A DNA stretch of 64,000 nt from Pedobacter montanisoli (GCF_022809115.1 NZ_JALGBH010000002.1:1429543-1493542); one strand, 5' to 3'. Positions 36,294-46,019 are shown, numbered from the stretch's first letter. Notes: generated from the letters alone by a model not told the origin. A program made the numbers and translations.

Positions 36294-36881
36294 CTATAGC
36301 TTGTATTGGTAATGGCCTATGATCTTCCACGAAAATAAGCAGTCTGCTATTTCCTGCCCATTGGCAATGTTATGTACAATTAAATATCGCTTACCATCAG
36401 CCGATCTTCTATTGATTACCAAACCAATATGGCTTTGTTTGCCATTCAAGTCCCAGCAAACAATATCACCCGGTAAATAATCATCTGCCTTATTAGAAAT
36501 GGTTTTCTTTACCCCTTTTCTACCAAAGAACACCATCAGGTTTGGCACCCTGCGATGATCTATATTGGTATCGGGCTTGCGCAAGCCCCATTTGTTGGGA
36601 TAAAGATTAAAATTCTTTTTCATATCCTCGTGTACCAATTGCTGCATATCTATACCCAATTTTCTGTAAGCACGTATAACCACATCTGTACAAACACCTT
36701 TATCTGCAGGCACATCTCCGTTTGGATATTTTATTTTAAAATAAGCAGGATCATAAACCACTTTCTGGTTTGTAAGTTCAATTGCGGCATCATTTAGTTT
36801 AAGTGCTACTGGGTTTTGTGCCATAGCACTTACAATCCATACCTTAAAAATTACCGTGAACAAAAGCTTTCTTATAAACAT
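36294..36881 (-). CDS. DUF1287 secreted protein (cysteine hydrolase-like)
   Basis: The 195-residue protein has an N-terminal signal peptide (MFIRKLLFTVIFKVWIVSAM, cut near AMAQ), so it is periplasmic. GVCTDVVIRAYRKLGID (cysteine near 62) and KQSHIGLVINRR (histidine near 152) match DUF1287, a family with an NlpC/P60-like arrangement of Cys and His. A peptidoglycan-related hydrolase role is a reasonable inference, but no activity is established. It is followed by ispE after 47 bases in the same direction. Confidence 0.88.
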   Translation of the reverse strand: MFIRKLLFTVIFKVWIVSAMAQNPVALKLNDAAIELTNQKVVYDPAYFKIKYPNGDVPADKGVCTDVVIRAYRKLGIDMQQLVHEDMKKNFNLYPNKWGLRKPDTNIDHRRVPNLMVFFGRKGVKKTISNKADDYLPGDIVCWDLNGKQSHIGLVINRRSADGKRYLIVHNIANGQEIADCLFSWKIIGHYQYKL

Positions 36882-37013
36882 ATTGCAATTATTATCCAGA
36901 TGGCTAAGTTAAAAAAGATGTTTTAAGTAAAGTCTAAACAGCCTTATTTTTATGTTGGCATTAATTGTGGAAAAATCAACTTAGCTCCCTTAAAGATAGC
37001 GGGGTAATTTTAT

Positions 37014-37021
37014 TAGTTTTG
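37014..37021 (+). promoter_or_regulatory. Candidate -7 promoter box for thyA
   Basis: TAGTTTTG matches TAnnTTTG, 33 bases before the thyA ATG. No clear TTTG -33 box is seen at the right distance, so this is only a candidate. Confidence 0.4.
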
Positions 37022-37054
37022 TACAAATCCTGAGTTTTCTTAAAAACCTTCACC

Positions 37055-37849
37055 ATGAAACAATATTTAGATTTAATGCAGCATGTGCTGGAAAACGGAA
37101 CGCAAAAACATGATAGAACCGGTACGGGTACCATTAGTGTATTTGGCTACCAGATGCGCTTCGATTTGCAGGAAGGGTTTCCACTTGTAACCACAAAAAA
37201 ACTGCATTTAAAATCGATTATACATGAGTTGATCTGGTTTTTAAAAGGTGATACCAATATCAATTACCTTAAAGAAAATGGTGTGCGTATATGGGACGAA
37301 TGGGCAGATGAAAATGGAAATTTAGGCCCGGTTTATGGCTCGCAGTGGCGCAGTTGGCCAAAGCCAGACGGCGGTCATATAGACCAGATTACCCAAGTCA
37401 TTAATACCATTAAAAACAATCCCGATTCGAGACGTATTATTGTTTCGGCCTGGAATGTTGCGGAGATTGAAAATATGGCACTACCGCCTTGCCATGCTTT
37501 CTTTCAGTTTTATGTTGCCGATGGTAAATTAAGCTGCCAGTTGTATCAACGCAGTGCCGATATCTTTTTAGGTGTGCCTTTTAATATTGCCTCTTATGCA
37601 CTGCTTACTATGATGGTAGCTCAGGTTTGTAGCTTGCAACCCGGAGATTTTATCCATACTTTAGGCGATGCCCATTTGTATAACAATCATATTGAGCAGG
37701 CGAAACTGCAATTGAGCCGAGATCCAAAACCTCTACCTCAAATGCAGCTTAATCCAAACGTTAAAGATATATTTGAATTTAAATACGAAGATTTTACTTT
37801 ATTAAATTATGATGCCCATCCTCATATAAAGGGTGTGGTTGCGGTTTAA
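37055..37849 (+). CDS. thyA: Thymidylate synthase
   Basis: ThyA methylates dUMP to dTMP with methylenetetrahydrofolate, yielding dihydrofolate. The 264-residue length is that of the short bacterial form. The catalytic cysteine is in [14 protein letters not shown] (near 146); the dUMP-binding [32 protein letters not shown] and [12 protein letters not shown] are all present. folA follows after 100 bases and regenerates the folate, a functional pair seen in many bacteria. Confidence 0.98.
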   Translation: MKQYLDLMQHVLENGTQKHDRTGTGTISVFGYQMRFDLQEGFPLVTTKKLHLKSIIHELIWFLKGDTNINYLKENGVRIWDEWADENGNLGPVYGSQWRSWPKPDGGHIDQITQVINTIKNNPDSRRIIVSAWNVAEIENMALPPCHAFFQFYVADGKLSCQLYQRSADIFLGVPFNIASYALLTMMVAQVCSLQPGDFIHTLGDAHLYNNHIEQAKLQLSRDPKPLPQMQLNPNVKDIFEFKYEDFTLLNYDAHPHIKGVVAV

Positions 37850-37949
37850 ATCAGGTTAATTGATAAGTTGATAAACTGATTAATTGTTGAATTGACCAAT
37901 TGGTTGGAGACTAAAAACAATCAACGTAAAACAAGAACAACACACCGAA

Positions 37950-38456
37950 ATGACTGATACCCTAATAACCAAAAAATTATCCATTGTAGTAGCAGTTTCT
38001 TCTAATAATGCCATTGGTAAGGGAAATGAATTACTTTGGTATTTATCTGCCGATCTTAAACATTTTAAAAACATAACAACCGGTCATACTATTATTATGG
38101 GCCGTAAAACCTACGAATCTATCGGAAAACCACTTCCAAACCGCAGGAGCATTGTGATTACCCATAACAAAGATTACAAAATAGAAGGTGCAGAAGTTGT
38201 ACATTCTTTAAACGATGCGCTTGATCTGTTGGGTGAGAACGAAGAAGGATTTATTATAGGTGGTGCACAAATCTACAATCAGGTGCTACCTTTTTGCAAT
38301 AAAATTTATCTTACTACTGTACATCATCATTTTGATGCCGATGCTTTTTTTCCTGAAATAGATAGAAAGGTATGGAAAGAGACCGAAAAAGCAGAACACA
38401 AAGCCGACGAGAGAAATGAATTCGACTACACTTTTTCAACATTAGAAAAAATGTAA
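37950..38456 (+). CDS. folA: Dihydrofolate reductase
   Basis: FolA reduces dihydrofolate made by ThyA to tetrahydrofolate with NADPH. The 168-residue protein begins KLSIVVAVSSNNAIGKGNELLWYLSADLKHFK, with the conserved W and acidic D that contact folate. IIMGRKTYESIGKPLPNR and GFIIGGAQIYNQVLP are the NADPH-binding parts. The first nine residues before KLSIV are a short extension. It is in the same direction as thyA and probably cotranscribed. Confidence 0.97.
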   Translation: MTDTLITKKLSIVVAVSSNNAIGKGNELLWYLSADLKHFKNITTGHTIIMGRKTYESIGKPLPNRRSIVITHNKDYKIEGAEVVHSLNDALDLLGENEEGFIIGGAQIYNQVLPFCNKIYLTTVHHHFDADAFFPEIDRKVWKETEKAEHKADERNEFDYTFSTLEKM

Positions 38457-38510
38457 CGCTTTATATATAACAAAATTACATTAGGGGGTTTTATTAATTA
38501 AAAAATTAAT

Positions 38511-38518
38511 TAGATTTG
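38511..38518 (+). promoter_or_regulatory. Candidate -7 promoter box for secDF
   Basis: TAGATTTG matches TAnnTTTG, 47 bases before the secDF ATG, in an AT-rich spacer. A -33 box is not clear. Confidence 0.4.
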
Positions 38519-38565
38519 CCGACTTGTAAAAAATTAGCATAGAATAGAAAAACAATAAACAAACA

Positions 38566-41535
38566 ATGCAAGGTAAAGGTTTTATTAAATTTATGGCAAT
38601 ACTTCTGGGTATTGTCTGTCTGTATTCACTTTCTTTCAATTTAGTTACTTATAACGTAGAGAAAAAGGCCAAAGAATACGCCAAAGGCGATGAGGCTAAA
38701 GAAAAAGCCTATTTAGACTCGATGGCTACAGTACCTGTATATCCGGTTTTCGGATTAACTTACCAACAGGTAAAAAGCAAAGAAATTAACTTAGGGCTAG
38801 ACCTTAAAGGTGGTATGAACGTTACCATGGAAATTTCTTTGGCTGAACTTACCAAGTCTTTAGCAGGTAATACTTCAGACGAGAATTTTAACAAAGCCTT
38901 ACAAAACGCACAGGTTCAAATGAACGCAGGTGGAAAAGATTTCATCTCTTTGTTTGTTAATGAATATGAAAAACTTGTTCCTAATGGCAAACTGGCTGAT
39001 TTCTTTGTAAATCCTGACAACTCTAACCAGTTGAGCCCAAGTGCCAGCAATTCAGAAATTAAGTCTTACTTAAATAAAGAAGCTACAAGTGCTATAGACC
39101 GTTCTTTTATCATCTTACGTAGCCGTATAGATGGTTTTGGTGTAGTTAGCCCTAACATGCAAAAGCAGGAAGGTTCTAACCGTATCTTTATTGAGATGCC
39201 TGGTGTTCAGGACAAAGAACGTGTACGTAAATTACTTCAAGGTTCTGCCGAATTACAATTTTGGCAAGTATATCAAAACGAAGAAGTTTACGGAATTTTA
39301 GAAAACATCAATAAAACACTTGCCGTATCTGTTAAAAATCATGTTAAAGATACAACTGCTGCAAAAGCTGCAGATACAACAAAAAATGCAGGTGGTAAAT
39401 TAGCAGGATTAACAAAAGGTGCTACAGAAAATAAACAAGATACATCAGCAAATGCTAAAGCTGCTGAGGCTGCGAAAAGCAATCCTTTATTCTCTGTTTT
39501 AAGTATCCCTACTTATACAGCAGAAAATGGTCAGCAAGGTTTACGTCCGGGACCGGTAGTAGGCTGGGTACAACAAAAAGATACTGCCAGAGTTAATGCT
39601 TACTTACACAGTGCTGAAGTAAAACCTTTAATTCCTGGAACACTTAAATTCATGTGGGGCCTTAAACCTATGCAAGGCACCAAAGTTTTTGAATTGTATG
39701 CTATAAAGGTTACTTCATTAGATGGACGTCCAGATTTAGGTGGAGACGCGATCTCTAACGCTCGTTATGGTTACGATCAGAACAACAGACCTGAGGTAAA
39801 CATGTACATGACCAGCGATGGTGCAGCAAAATGGAAAAAAATCACTGCTGAAGCTTCAGCTGATCCAAATAACAAAAAAGCAATTGCTATTGTATTAGAT
39901 AATACAGTTTATTCTGCCCCTACCGTTCAGAACGAAATTCCAAATGGTGTTTCTTCTATTACCGGTAGCTTTACTGTTGAAGATACCAAAGACCTTTCAA
40001 ACGTATTAAAAGCGGGTAAATTACCGGCACCAGCTAAAATCGTTTCAGATTTTGTGGTTGGTCCTTCATTAGGTAAACAAGCTATTGATAGTGGTTTAAT
40101 GTCATTCGTGATCGCATTTATCGTGATCCTGATCTTCATGGCATTTTATTATAACAAAGCAGGTTGGGTTGCTAACATCGCTTTATTGATCAACGTATTC
40201 TTCATTATGGGTGTGCTGGCCGCTTTTGGTGCAGTATTAACCTTACCAGGTATCGCGGGTATCGTATTAACAATCGGTTTATCGGTTGATGCGAACATCC
40301 TGATCTTTGAACGTGTACGTGAAGAGCTGGCACATGGTAAAAATACCGCAGTAGCCATCAGAGAAGGTTTTAAACACGCAATGTCGTCAATTATCGACTC
40401 TAACGTTACTTTATTCATATTAGGTATTATCCTTTTCATATTTGGTACAGGACCTGTTCAAGGTTTTGCGACTACTTTATGTGTGGGTATCCTTACCTCA
40501 TTATTTGCAGCAGTGTTAATTTCTCGTTTGATTTTCGAATCTATGATCGAGAAAAAATCAAACATTACTTTTGATAACAACGTTACACGTAATGCATTTA
40601 AAAATTTAGCCTTTAACTTTGTTGGTCACCGTAAATTATATTACACTATTTCAGCTCTTATTATTGCTTTAGGTGTTGTATTCTATGTTAAAAATGGTGG
40701 TTTACACTTAGGTGTTGACTTTAAAGGTGGTAGAACTTATATTGTTAAGTTTGATAAAGCTTTAAGTACCGAAGATGTATCTAAAAAATTAACAGAGAAA
40801 TTTGAAGGTGAAGAAGCACTGGTTAAAACTGCTGGTACAGATCACTCTTTAAAAATTACTACACCTTATCATATTTCTGATCAGGATCCTAATGCTGATA
40901 AAATTGTAGAAACGGCATTGAGAAAAGGTTTAGATGAGTTAGGTGCTAAATACGAAATTGGAAGTTCTCAAAAAGTAACCCCTACTATTGCAAGTGACAT
41001 TATTTACGGAGCATACGGAGCTATTTTGTTCTCATGTATTGTAATGTTTATCTATATTCTGATCCGTTTCAGAAAATGGCAATATGGTTTAGGTGCGGTA
41101 ATCGCGTTATTCCACGATGTGTTATTGGTATTATCTTTCTATACCATTTTAGATGGCGTATTGCCATTCCCATTGGAAATCGGGCAAGATTTTATAGCCG
41201 CAATCTTAACGGTAATGGGTTATACCATGACAGAAACCGTTATCGTGTTTGACCGTATCCGTGAGCGTTTATCACAACACGGAAAAGAAGATGCTGCACA
41301 TGGCGAAGAAAGAATTCAGTTGATCAACTTTGCGTTAAACAGTACTTTAAGCCGTACCATTTTAACTTCATTAACCGTATTCTTTGTATTGATCGCTATC
41401 TTCATCTTTGGTGGTGACAGTATCCGCGGATTTATCTTCGCATTATTGATCGGACGTATCATTGGTACATACTCTTCATTATGTATTTCTACACCAATCG
41501 TAATTGATCTTTCAAGCGATAAAGACAAAAAATAA
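38566..41535 (+). CDS. secDF: Fused protein translocase subunit SecDF
   Basis: The 989-residue protein joins SecD (about 1-645) and SecF (about 675-989). It shows NLGLDLKGGMNVTMEIS and the periplasmic P1 domain, then SecD helices with LTIGLSVDANILIFERVREEL. The SecF half starts at KLYYTISALIIALGVVFYV with LGVDFKGGRTYIV and ends with the helices carrying VMGYTMTETVIVFDRIRERL and RTILTSLTVFFVLIAIFIFGG. It uses the proton gradient to help proteins emerge from SecYEG. Fusion is usual in Bacteroidota. A charged, Ala/Lys/Thr-rich stretch near 265-310 is probably a flexible linker. A strong terminator follows. Confidence 0.97.
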   Translation: MQGKGFIKFMAILLGIVCLYSLSFNLVTYNVEKKAKEYAKGDEAKEKAYLDSMATVPVYPVFGLTYQQVKSKEINLGLDLKGGMNVTMEISLAELTKSLAGNTSDENFNKALQNAQVQMNAGGKDFISLFVNEYEKLVPNGKLADFFVNPDNSNQLSPSASNSEIKSYLNKEATSAIDRSFIILRSRIDGFGVVSPNMQKQEGSNRIFIEMPGVQDKERVRKLLQGSAELQFWQVYQNEEVYGILENINKTLAVSVKNHVKDTTAAKAADTTKNAGGKLAGLTKGATENKQDTSANAKAAEAAKSNPLFSVLSIPTYTAENGQQGLRPGPVVGWVQQKDTARVNAYLHSAEVKPLIPGTLKFMWGLKPMQGTKVFELYAIKVTSLDGRPDLGGDAISNARYGYDQNNRPEVNMYMTSDGAAKWKKITAEASADPNNKKAIAIVLDNTVYSAPTVQNEIPNGVSSITGSFTVEDTKDLSNVLKAGKLPAPAKIVSDFVVGPSLGKQAIDSGLMSFVIAFIVILIFMAFYYNKAGWVANIALLINVFFIMGVLAAFGAVLTLPGIAGIVLTIGLSVDANILIFERVREELAHGKNTAVAIREGFKHAMSSIIDSNVTLFILGIILFIFGTGPVQGFATTLCVGILTSLFAAVLISRLIFESMIEKKSNITFDNNVTRNAFKNLAFNFVGHRKLYYTISALIIALGVVFYVKNGGLHLGVDFKGGRTYIVKFDKALSTEDVSKKLTEKFEGEEALVKTAGTDHSLKITTPYHISDQDPNADKIVETALRKGLDELGAKYEIGSSQKVTPTIASDIIYGAYGAILFSCIVMFIYILIRFRKWQYGLGAVIALFHDVLLVLSFYTILDGVLPFPLEIGQDFIAAILTVMGYTMTETVIVFDRIRERLSQHGKEDAAHGEERIQLINFALNSTLSRTILTSLTVFFVLIAIFIFGGDSIRGFIFALLIGRIIGTYSSLCISTPIVIDLSSDKDKK

Positions 41536-41553
41536 ACTCGTTTTAAATAATTG

Positions 41554-41582
41554 AAAAAGCCCCGGAAATTCCGGGGCTTTTT
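41554..41582. terminator. Bidirectional terminator between secDF and the RHS array
   Basis: AAAAAGCCCCGGAA (41554-41567) and TTCCGGGGCTTTTT (41569-41582) form a perfect 14-base stem with a one-base loop. A-runs on one side and T-runs on the other let it work in both directions. It ends secDF on the plus strand and the last RHS fragment on the minus strand, which stops at the next base. Confidence 0.92.
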
Positions 41583-41893
41583 TTATGTATCTATTCTACT
41601 TATAGGATTATTTCCGGTATACGCATATGGAGATGTATTAATTTGCTTCGGATGTTCTGCAAGCGCATCTACTACGTTCCACCTACCGATAACCGGGTCA
41701 CAGAACCTTGCGCCGTAATCATACTGCTCCAGCTCCTGCTGAAGCTCCTTGCCGTTGTAAAGGTACCGGTTTGTGCCTCCCGACTGTACTTCCTTTCTTT
41801 TCCCGAAGGCATAGTAATCATCACGCTGCAGCATTCGCACAGCTCCACCATAAATATCGAAACTTCCCCGCACATTTCCAAGATGGTCTGGTA
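41583..41893 (-). pseudogene. RHS core fragment, tip lost (array fragment R1)
   Basis: An open frame encodes RHS core text [53 protein letters not shown] and [13 protein letters not shown], then [18 protein letters not shown] and a stop. In the intact gene the last part continues as DPDG plus a toxin tip. Here the frame ends inside that junction, directly at the terminator, so the tip has been deleted. The usual GARFYDP reads GARFCDP. Homology extends upstream of the first ATG (41873) to about 41893 in frame, with no start codon of its own. Probably an inert remnant. Confidence 0.8.
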
Positions 41894-41941
41894 GGGCTAA
41901 TCAGCAAAGCCCTTCATCTGCAAGTTAAGGTACTATGCCTC

Positions 41942-42409
41942 TTACTCTGAGATACCGTAAAAATTTGCAATATCAAGCCATACTTTAGCTAATTGCTTAT
42001 CTTTTTTTACACCAATACCATAATAATACAGCCTTCCGACCTCATAAATAGATTGTTTATGCCCTAGCAAAGCTGCTTTCATATAATTAACAAACGCTTG
42101 ATTTACATCTTTTACTGTTCCAACTCCTTCTTCGTATGAATTTGCAATATCAAAACAAGCCTCTGGAATATTATTTTCTGCTGCTTCTAAAAGTAATTCA
42201 AAAGCTTTATAAACATCTTTCTTAACGTGAGTTCCAAATAGGTACCATGTCCCCAATGCATATATTGCTTTATAGTTACTAACTTTTTTTGCTTTCATAA
42301 GTAAAGCAAAAACCTCATTTAAATCAGCATTATCCATTAATGCCTTCTTTAAGGCTAATTGATATATTCTATCTCCCTTCATATTATTAAATATTATTTT
42401 GGCGGCCAA
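41942..42409 (-). CDS. Sel1-repeat protein, possible immunity factor
   Basis: The 155-residue protein has three to four Sel1-like repeats: [61 protein letters not shown] and [29 protein letters not shown]. It has no signal peptide and is likely cytoplasmic. It lies between two decayed RHS fragments on the same strand. Sel1 proteins are found as immunity partners in several toxin loci, so this may protect against a tip that has been lost. The DNA is AT-rich, like the other small genes of the array. Confidence 0.75.
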   Translation of the reverse strand: MAAKIIFNNMKGDRIYQLALKKALMDNADLNEVFALLMKAKKVSNYKAIYALGTWYLFGTHVKKDVYKAFELLLEAAENNIPEACFDIANSYEEGVGTVKDVNQAFVNYMKAALLGHKQSIYEVGRLYYYGIGVKKDKQLAKVWLDIANFYGISE

Positions 42410-42410
42410 C

Positions 42411-42647
42411 CTCTATCCTTCTCCGCCAACGGATCCACAGTATTCCACCTACCAATAATAGGATCATAGAACCTCGCCCCGTAACCGGGGTTTTACCGAG
42501 CTCATGAACACCAATAAAAAACATAAACTTTTTGTGAATAGTCATACTGTTCCTGTTCTAGCTCCTTATCATTGTACAGATATTGGTTCGTACCGCCTAA
42601 CAGTACTTCCTTTCGCTTGCCAAAGAGCACAAGCACCATGCCCATAT
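42411..42647 (-). pseudogene. Decayed RHS core fragment with internal insertion (R2)
   Basis: Minus-strand translation in pieces gives FGKRKEVLLGGTNQYLYNDKEL and EQYDY near 42540-42640, then [22 protein letters not shown] near 42415-42485. About 55 unrelated bases split the conserved GARFYDP context from the preceding QYDY, and several core residues differ from the other copies. No continuous frame remains. This is the most diverged copy and so probably the oldest. The bases from here up to the lipoprotein gene (42648-42808) hold no gene that I can support. Confidence 0.7.
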
Positions 42648-42808
42648 CAGCAAGGAATATATCCTCATTTATAACAGACTAAACGATCTGAAACTTTTTG
42701 GGGCTACAAGATCCTTGTTTTGATATAAGAAAACACCAGTTGTACCTGCTCTTGACTTTGAACAGGAGCTAGCAAAGCAGATAAAGATGATAAAAACTAA
42801 TTTCTTTA

Positions 42809-43268
42809 TTATTTCTTACATTCTCCCTTTTTTATACTTACATCTATAAAAGAATAATCTTTAATCGTTTTTAAACTATCAACCAAATAATTGAAATCTA
42901 CTGGAATATTTTTTTCTATTTTCAATTTCGGAAGCAGCTTTATAAAGTAATGAATGATCATCATACTTTATAAATATATCCGTACACTGTGAGACGTTTT
43001 TTAACAGCTCTATATTTTTTATCTTTCCATTAACTTCAACTAAAAGTTTTCCTTTATCATAATCTAAACTTTTTATAAAATAACTATAAGCTATATGTTT
43101 ATTCTCTATTAAAGTATCTAAAACAATTTCATTATTTAGTTTCGTCTTTACATGGATTATATTGTAATCAAAAGCCTGAGATGGGTCTATATAAAGATTA
43201 ATAGTCTTATATGGTTTAGTACATCCTAAAACGATGCATATGGATGATAATAAAAGTATTTGCTTCAT
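42809..43268 (-). pseudogene. Lipoprotein, possible immunity protein, probably frameshifted
   Basis: The frame starting at 43268 begins MKQILLLSSICIVLGC, a lipoprotein signal with cysteine 16, and runs for 129 residues to a stop at 42879. Around 42915-42950 the next frame continues as LLPKLKIEKNIPVDFNYLVD and SLKTIKDYSFIDVSIKKGEC to a stop at 42809-42811. This reads like a natural continuation, so a one-base shift has probably cut the original protein of about 150 residues. It follows the short-tip RHS fragment R3 by 11 bases, the position of an immunity gene. No family is recognised. Confidence 0.6.
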
Positions 43269-43279
43269 ATCTTTAATTA

Positions 43280-43876
43280 TTAATTTTTAACAGGAAGAGG
43301 AATTATCATTCCTTGTGTCCTCTTTCCAATATACGGACGTTCATTAGTAGAAACACCATTATATCCTTTAATTATTTTAGGCATGGATGCTTCGACGTAA
43401 GAGCCATTAACATCAACAAATGTTTGAAATTGTGTAGTTGATGCTGTTCTACTCACCTCTTGGCCTTTAGAATTAAAGTATACTATATCATTAGCATCTG
43501 GATCTATAAAGATTATTGGATTATTGACAGCATATATATAAGGTGTTACATTTAAATATTTCTCTGCTTTATTATCTATCACATTCCACCTTGCAATAAC
43601 CGGGTCATAAAACCTAGCCCCATAATCATACTGTCCAAGTTCATCCTGTAGCTCCTTGCCGTTGTACAGGTACCGGTTCGTGCCGCCTGATTGCACTTCC
43701 TTTCTTTTTCCGAAAGCATAGTAATCATCCCGCTGCAGCATCCGCACAGCATTGTTATAAATATCGAAACTTCCCCTTACATTTCCAAGATGGTCGGTAA
43801 GGTTATACTGGTAGGTGTAAGTGCCACCGTTGTTCAGCGCCCTGCCCTCTTCAGTCTGGATAAAGTCTATTGCTCC
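43280..43876 (-). pseudogene. Displaced RHS tip with short C-terminal domain (R3)
   Basis: RHS core reads in frame from about 43876 ([46 protein letters not shown]) through [20 protein letters not shown] to [13 protein letters not shown], then a tip of about 65 residues ending LPVKN. Upstream at about 43880, the equivalent of DYVNGIQYTNGA has lost two bases and is out of frame, marking the end of homology. The first ATG in frame gives the 155-residue product at 43747. The tip is too short for a typical toxin and shows no motif I know. It may be truncated. The 220 bases beyond to 44097 show no gene. Confidence 0.7.
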
Positions 43877-44097
43877 GCAATATACTTATGTCGTTTACAT
43901 AATCTATCTCATAGTGACATTATTAATTTTGTCTGTTTCTCAAGTTTCCTAAGCGTAACGATATAGTTATAAGTCCAAACCTCTCATCCTAAGACCTCTG
44001 TTCAATAAAGCGAAGTAATGCTTTTGACAAGAGCGATAAGTTCGCATCAGCAAGAGGCACTATTCCAGTAAATAACAAGTATAGATTAAATCAATAC

Positions 44098-44394
44098 TTA
44101 TAAATAATCCATATTATTAAGTAAATATAAAATAGGTACTAACTCAATAATAATTATACCAAAGATGAAAATAAGATTAGGTTTACTACCATACTTTATA
44201 TACATCTTTTTTACTACCCATAAAATCAATAAGTAATATAGTATTATTCCAATATCTTGTAATAATACTATAAAAATCCCTAACTCATAATTATTTGCGT
44301 TAACTAAATCATAACCTAAAAGAATAATACTTAGGCCCAATAATATATAAATTGAAACGGTAATTATAGTTTTAATAAAATAAAATACATTCAT
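44098..44394 (-). CDS. Small membrane protein in the toxin array, possible immunity factor
   Basis: A 98-residue protein with three hydrophobic segments (about 6-26, 36-58 and 72-94) and few charged residues, so an inner-membrane protein. It is AT-rich and lies after the lipoprotein gene at 44456 on the same strand. Membrane immunity proteins of this size are common where the partner toxin acts on membranes or in the periplasm. I know no family match. Confidence 0.6.
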   Translation of the reverse strand: MNVFYFIKTIITVSIYILLGLSIILLGYDLVNANNYELGIFIVLLQDIGIILYYLLILWVVKKMYIKYGSKPNLIFIFGIIIIELVPILYLLNNMDYL

Positions 44395-44455
44395 ATCATG
44401 ATGGTACGCTCATAGCAATGATATTTTTAAAAAAATTATCATGAAGCAATATTTG

Positions 44456-45031
44456 CTATTTATCTAACTGTACAAATGAACTATCCGATGTAATATCTAT
44501 GAACTCTCTAGAGCTCCAAAATCGTATATCATCCATATTATACTTAGGCTCTTTATTTTTCCATGGATGATCTGTAACTCTTCTTCTAAAACAATATTCA
44601 TTTAAGGCATTCTTAACGTCATTATAAGTCTGAAAATTTATAAATCCAAATGAGCTTTCATCATAAACTTTAATTGAACTTTTTATATCATCTTTCTTAC
44701 AAAATAGAAAAAAACCATCATATGATTCATCCTGTAACTTAGTGATTAAAAGAACAACCAATCGTAATTTATCAGGCCCATAAAGAATACTATCAATATA
44801 AATATCTGTATTCTTACCATATTTAGCTGGAGGTCTAAAGGGCTTTATGTTTTTATTTAACATTATATTTAAAACTTTAGATAAGTTTAAGCTATCCCTT
44901 TGATATTCAATAGTGCTAAAGCTTACTTGATATTTATATCGTTCTGATGTTGATTTATTATTACATGAACCCAATATTAATCCAAATAATAATATTATTA
45001 TTCCTATTATAGGAAACGTTGATTTTTTCAT
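44456..45031 (-). CDS. Lipoprotein, probable immunity protein for the alpha/beta-hydrolase tip
   Basis: From ATG at 45031 (a further ATG at 45043 is less likely) the product is about 191 residues. It has a lipoprotein signal: KKSTFPIIGIIILLFGLILGSC, written here in parts as a hydrophobic stretch ending LGSC. The mature part is rich in charged and aromatic residues. The start overlaps the stop of the RHS tip gene by ATGA, a toxin-immunity arrangement that secures coupled translation. Location in the envelope fits a toxin that would act in the periplasm or on membranes. The family is not recognised. Confidence 0.72.
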   Translation of the reverse strand: MKKSTFPIIGIIILLFGLILGSCNNKSTSERYKYQVSFSTIEYQRDSLNLSKVLNIMLNKNIKPFRPPAKYGKNTDIYIDSILYGPDKLRLVVLLITKLQDESYDGFFLFCKKDDIKSSIKVYDESSFGFINFQTYNDVKNALNEYCFRRRVTDHPWKNKEPKYNMDDIRFWSSREFIDITSDSSFVQLDK

Positions 45032-45975
45032 AGCTTTACCCAATGACCATTTTTAAATTTATATGTACCTTCCTCCATTCCACTTATGTCCTGTATAAAT
45101 GAAGATATACTGTGGCTACCTTGTTTCGGATCCTCTCTATATAAATTATTATCTCCATTTTCTTTATCATCTAATCCTTTCTGCTTTTCATCAGCAATTT
45201 TATCAAAAAATTTCCACCAAGAGCTTTTCTTTTTACCATTATGAGTATATTGTTCTGTATGTACCTTGGGTTCTGCTGACAAGGAGCCAGCTTGATAAGG
45301 ATCAAAATCAAATTCACTAATACGTAACCCATTAGATAGCTCTGGATGTGCTTTTGCATATTCTACGATTGCCTTTACAAAACCTTTAGCATAAGCCCCT
45401 CCCATACTATGGCTTACAATTTTTAGGCTTTCTGTAATAACTCCATTCGTTCGAGTCAAAGAAGCGATTATAGCTTCTGCATTTTTTTCTCCCATTTTAC
45501 GTCCCTCATCAAATCGACTACTTACCATAGTATTTAGAGTTCGTTGGTAGCCAAAAGTACTACTCCACCCTCCAAGAGCTCCATCATAATATTGATATTT
45601 TACTTGTTGAGCAGTAGGATAATCATTAAAATGGGCTTGTACCTTATCAGCAAAAGCCCCCCAATACTTATATGAGCCTCCACTTCCTCCATGTTGTCCA
45701 TTAATAAAAATCACTAAATGACCATCTGGGTCAATAGCATTTGTGGGCGTATTAGCAGCGTAAGCATAGGGTGTTATCTGAAAATACAGCTCAGCTTTCT
45801 TATCTACCACATTCCACCTGCCGATTATAGGATCATAGAACCTTGCGCCGTAATCATACTGTTCCAGCTCCTCCTGCAGCTCCTTGCCATTGTACAGGTA
45901 CCGGTTCGTGCCGCCTGATTGCACTTCCTTTCTTTTTCCGAAGGCATAGTAATCATCCCGCTGCAGCATCCGCAC
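45028..45975 (-). CDS. Displaced RHS tip with alpha/beta-hydrolase (lipase-like) domain (R4)
   Basis: The 315-residue product begins in RHS core ([40 protein letters not shown]) and crosses the junction AANTPTNAIDPDGH near 75-88. The rest is a new domain. It contains IVSHSMGGAYAKGF near 185-198, a nucleophile elbow of the G-x-S-x-G class with histidine before serine, as in lipases and acyl hydrolases. The tip ends GTYKFKNGHWVKL. It is probably an anti-bacterial lipase or esterase toxin domain. Core homology stops abruptly at about 45991, so it has no signal peptide or shell of its own and is likely silent until recombined. Confidence 0.82.
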   Translation of the reverse strand: MRMLQRDDYYAFGKRKEVQSGGTNRYLYNGKELQEELEQYDYGARFYDPIIGRWNVVDKKAELYFQITPYAYAANTPTNAIDPDGHLVIFINGQHGGSGGSYKYWGAFADKVQAHFNDYPTAQQVKYQYYDGALGGWSSTFGYQRTLNTMVSSRFDEGRKMGEKNAEAIIASLTRTNGVITESLKIVSHSMGGAYAKGFVKAIVEYAKAHPELSNGLRISEFDFDPYQAGSLSAEPKVHTEQYTHNGKKKSSWWKFFDKIADEKQKGLDDKENGDNNLYREDPKQGSHSISSFIQDISGMEEGTYKFKNGHWVKL

Positions 45976-46019
45976 AGCATTGTTATAAATAAGGCTTTAT
46001 GTAATCCGAACTGTTCACC

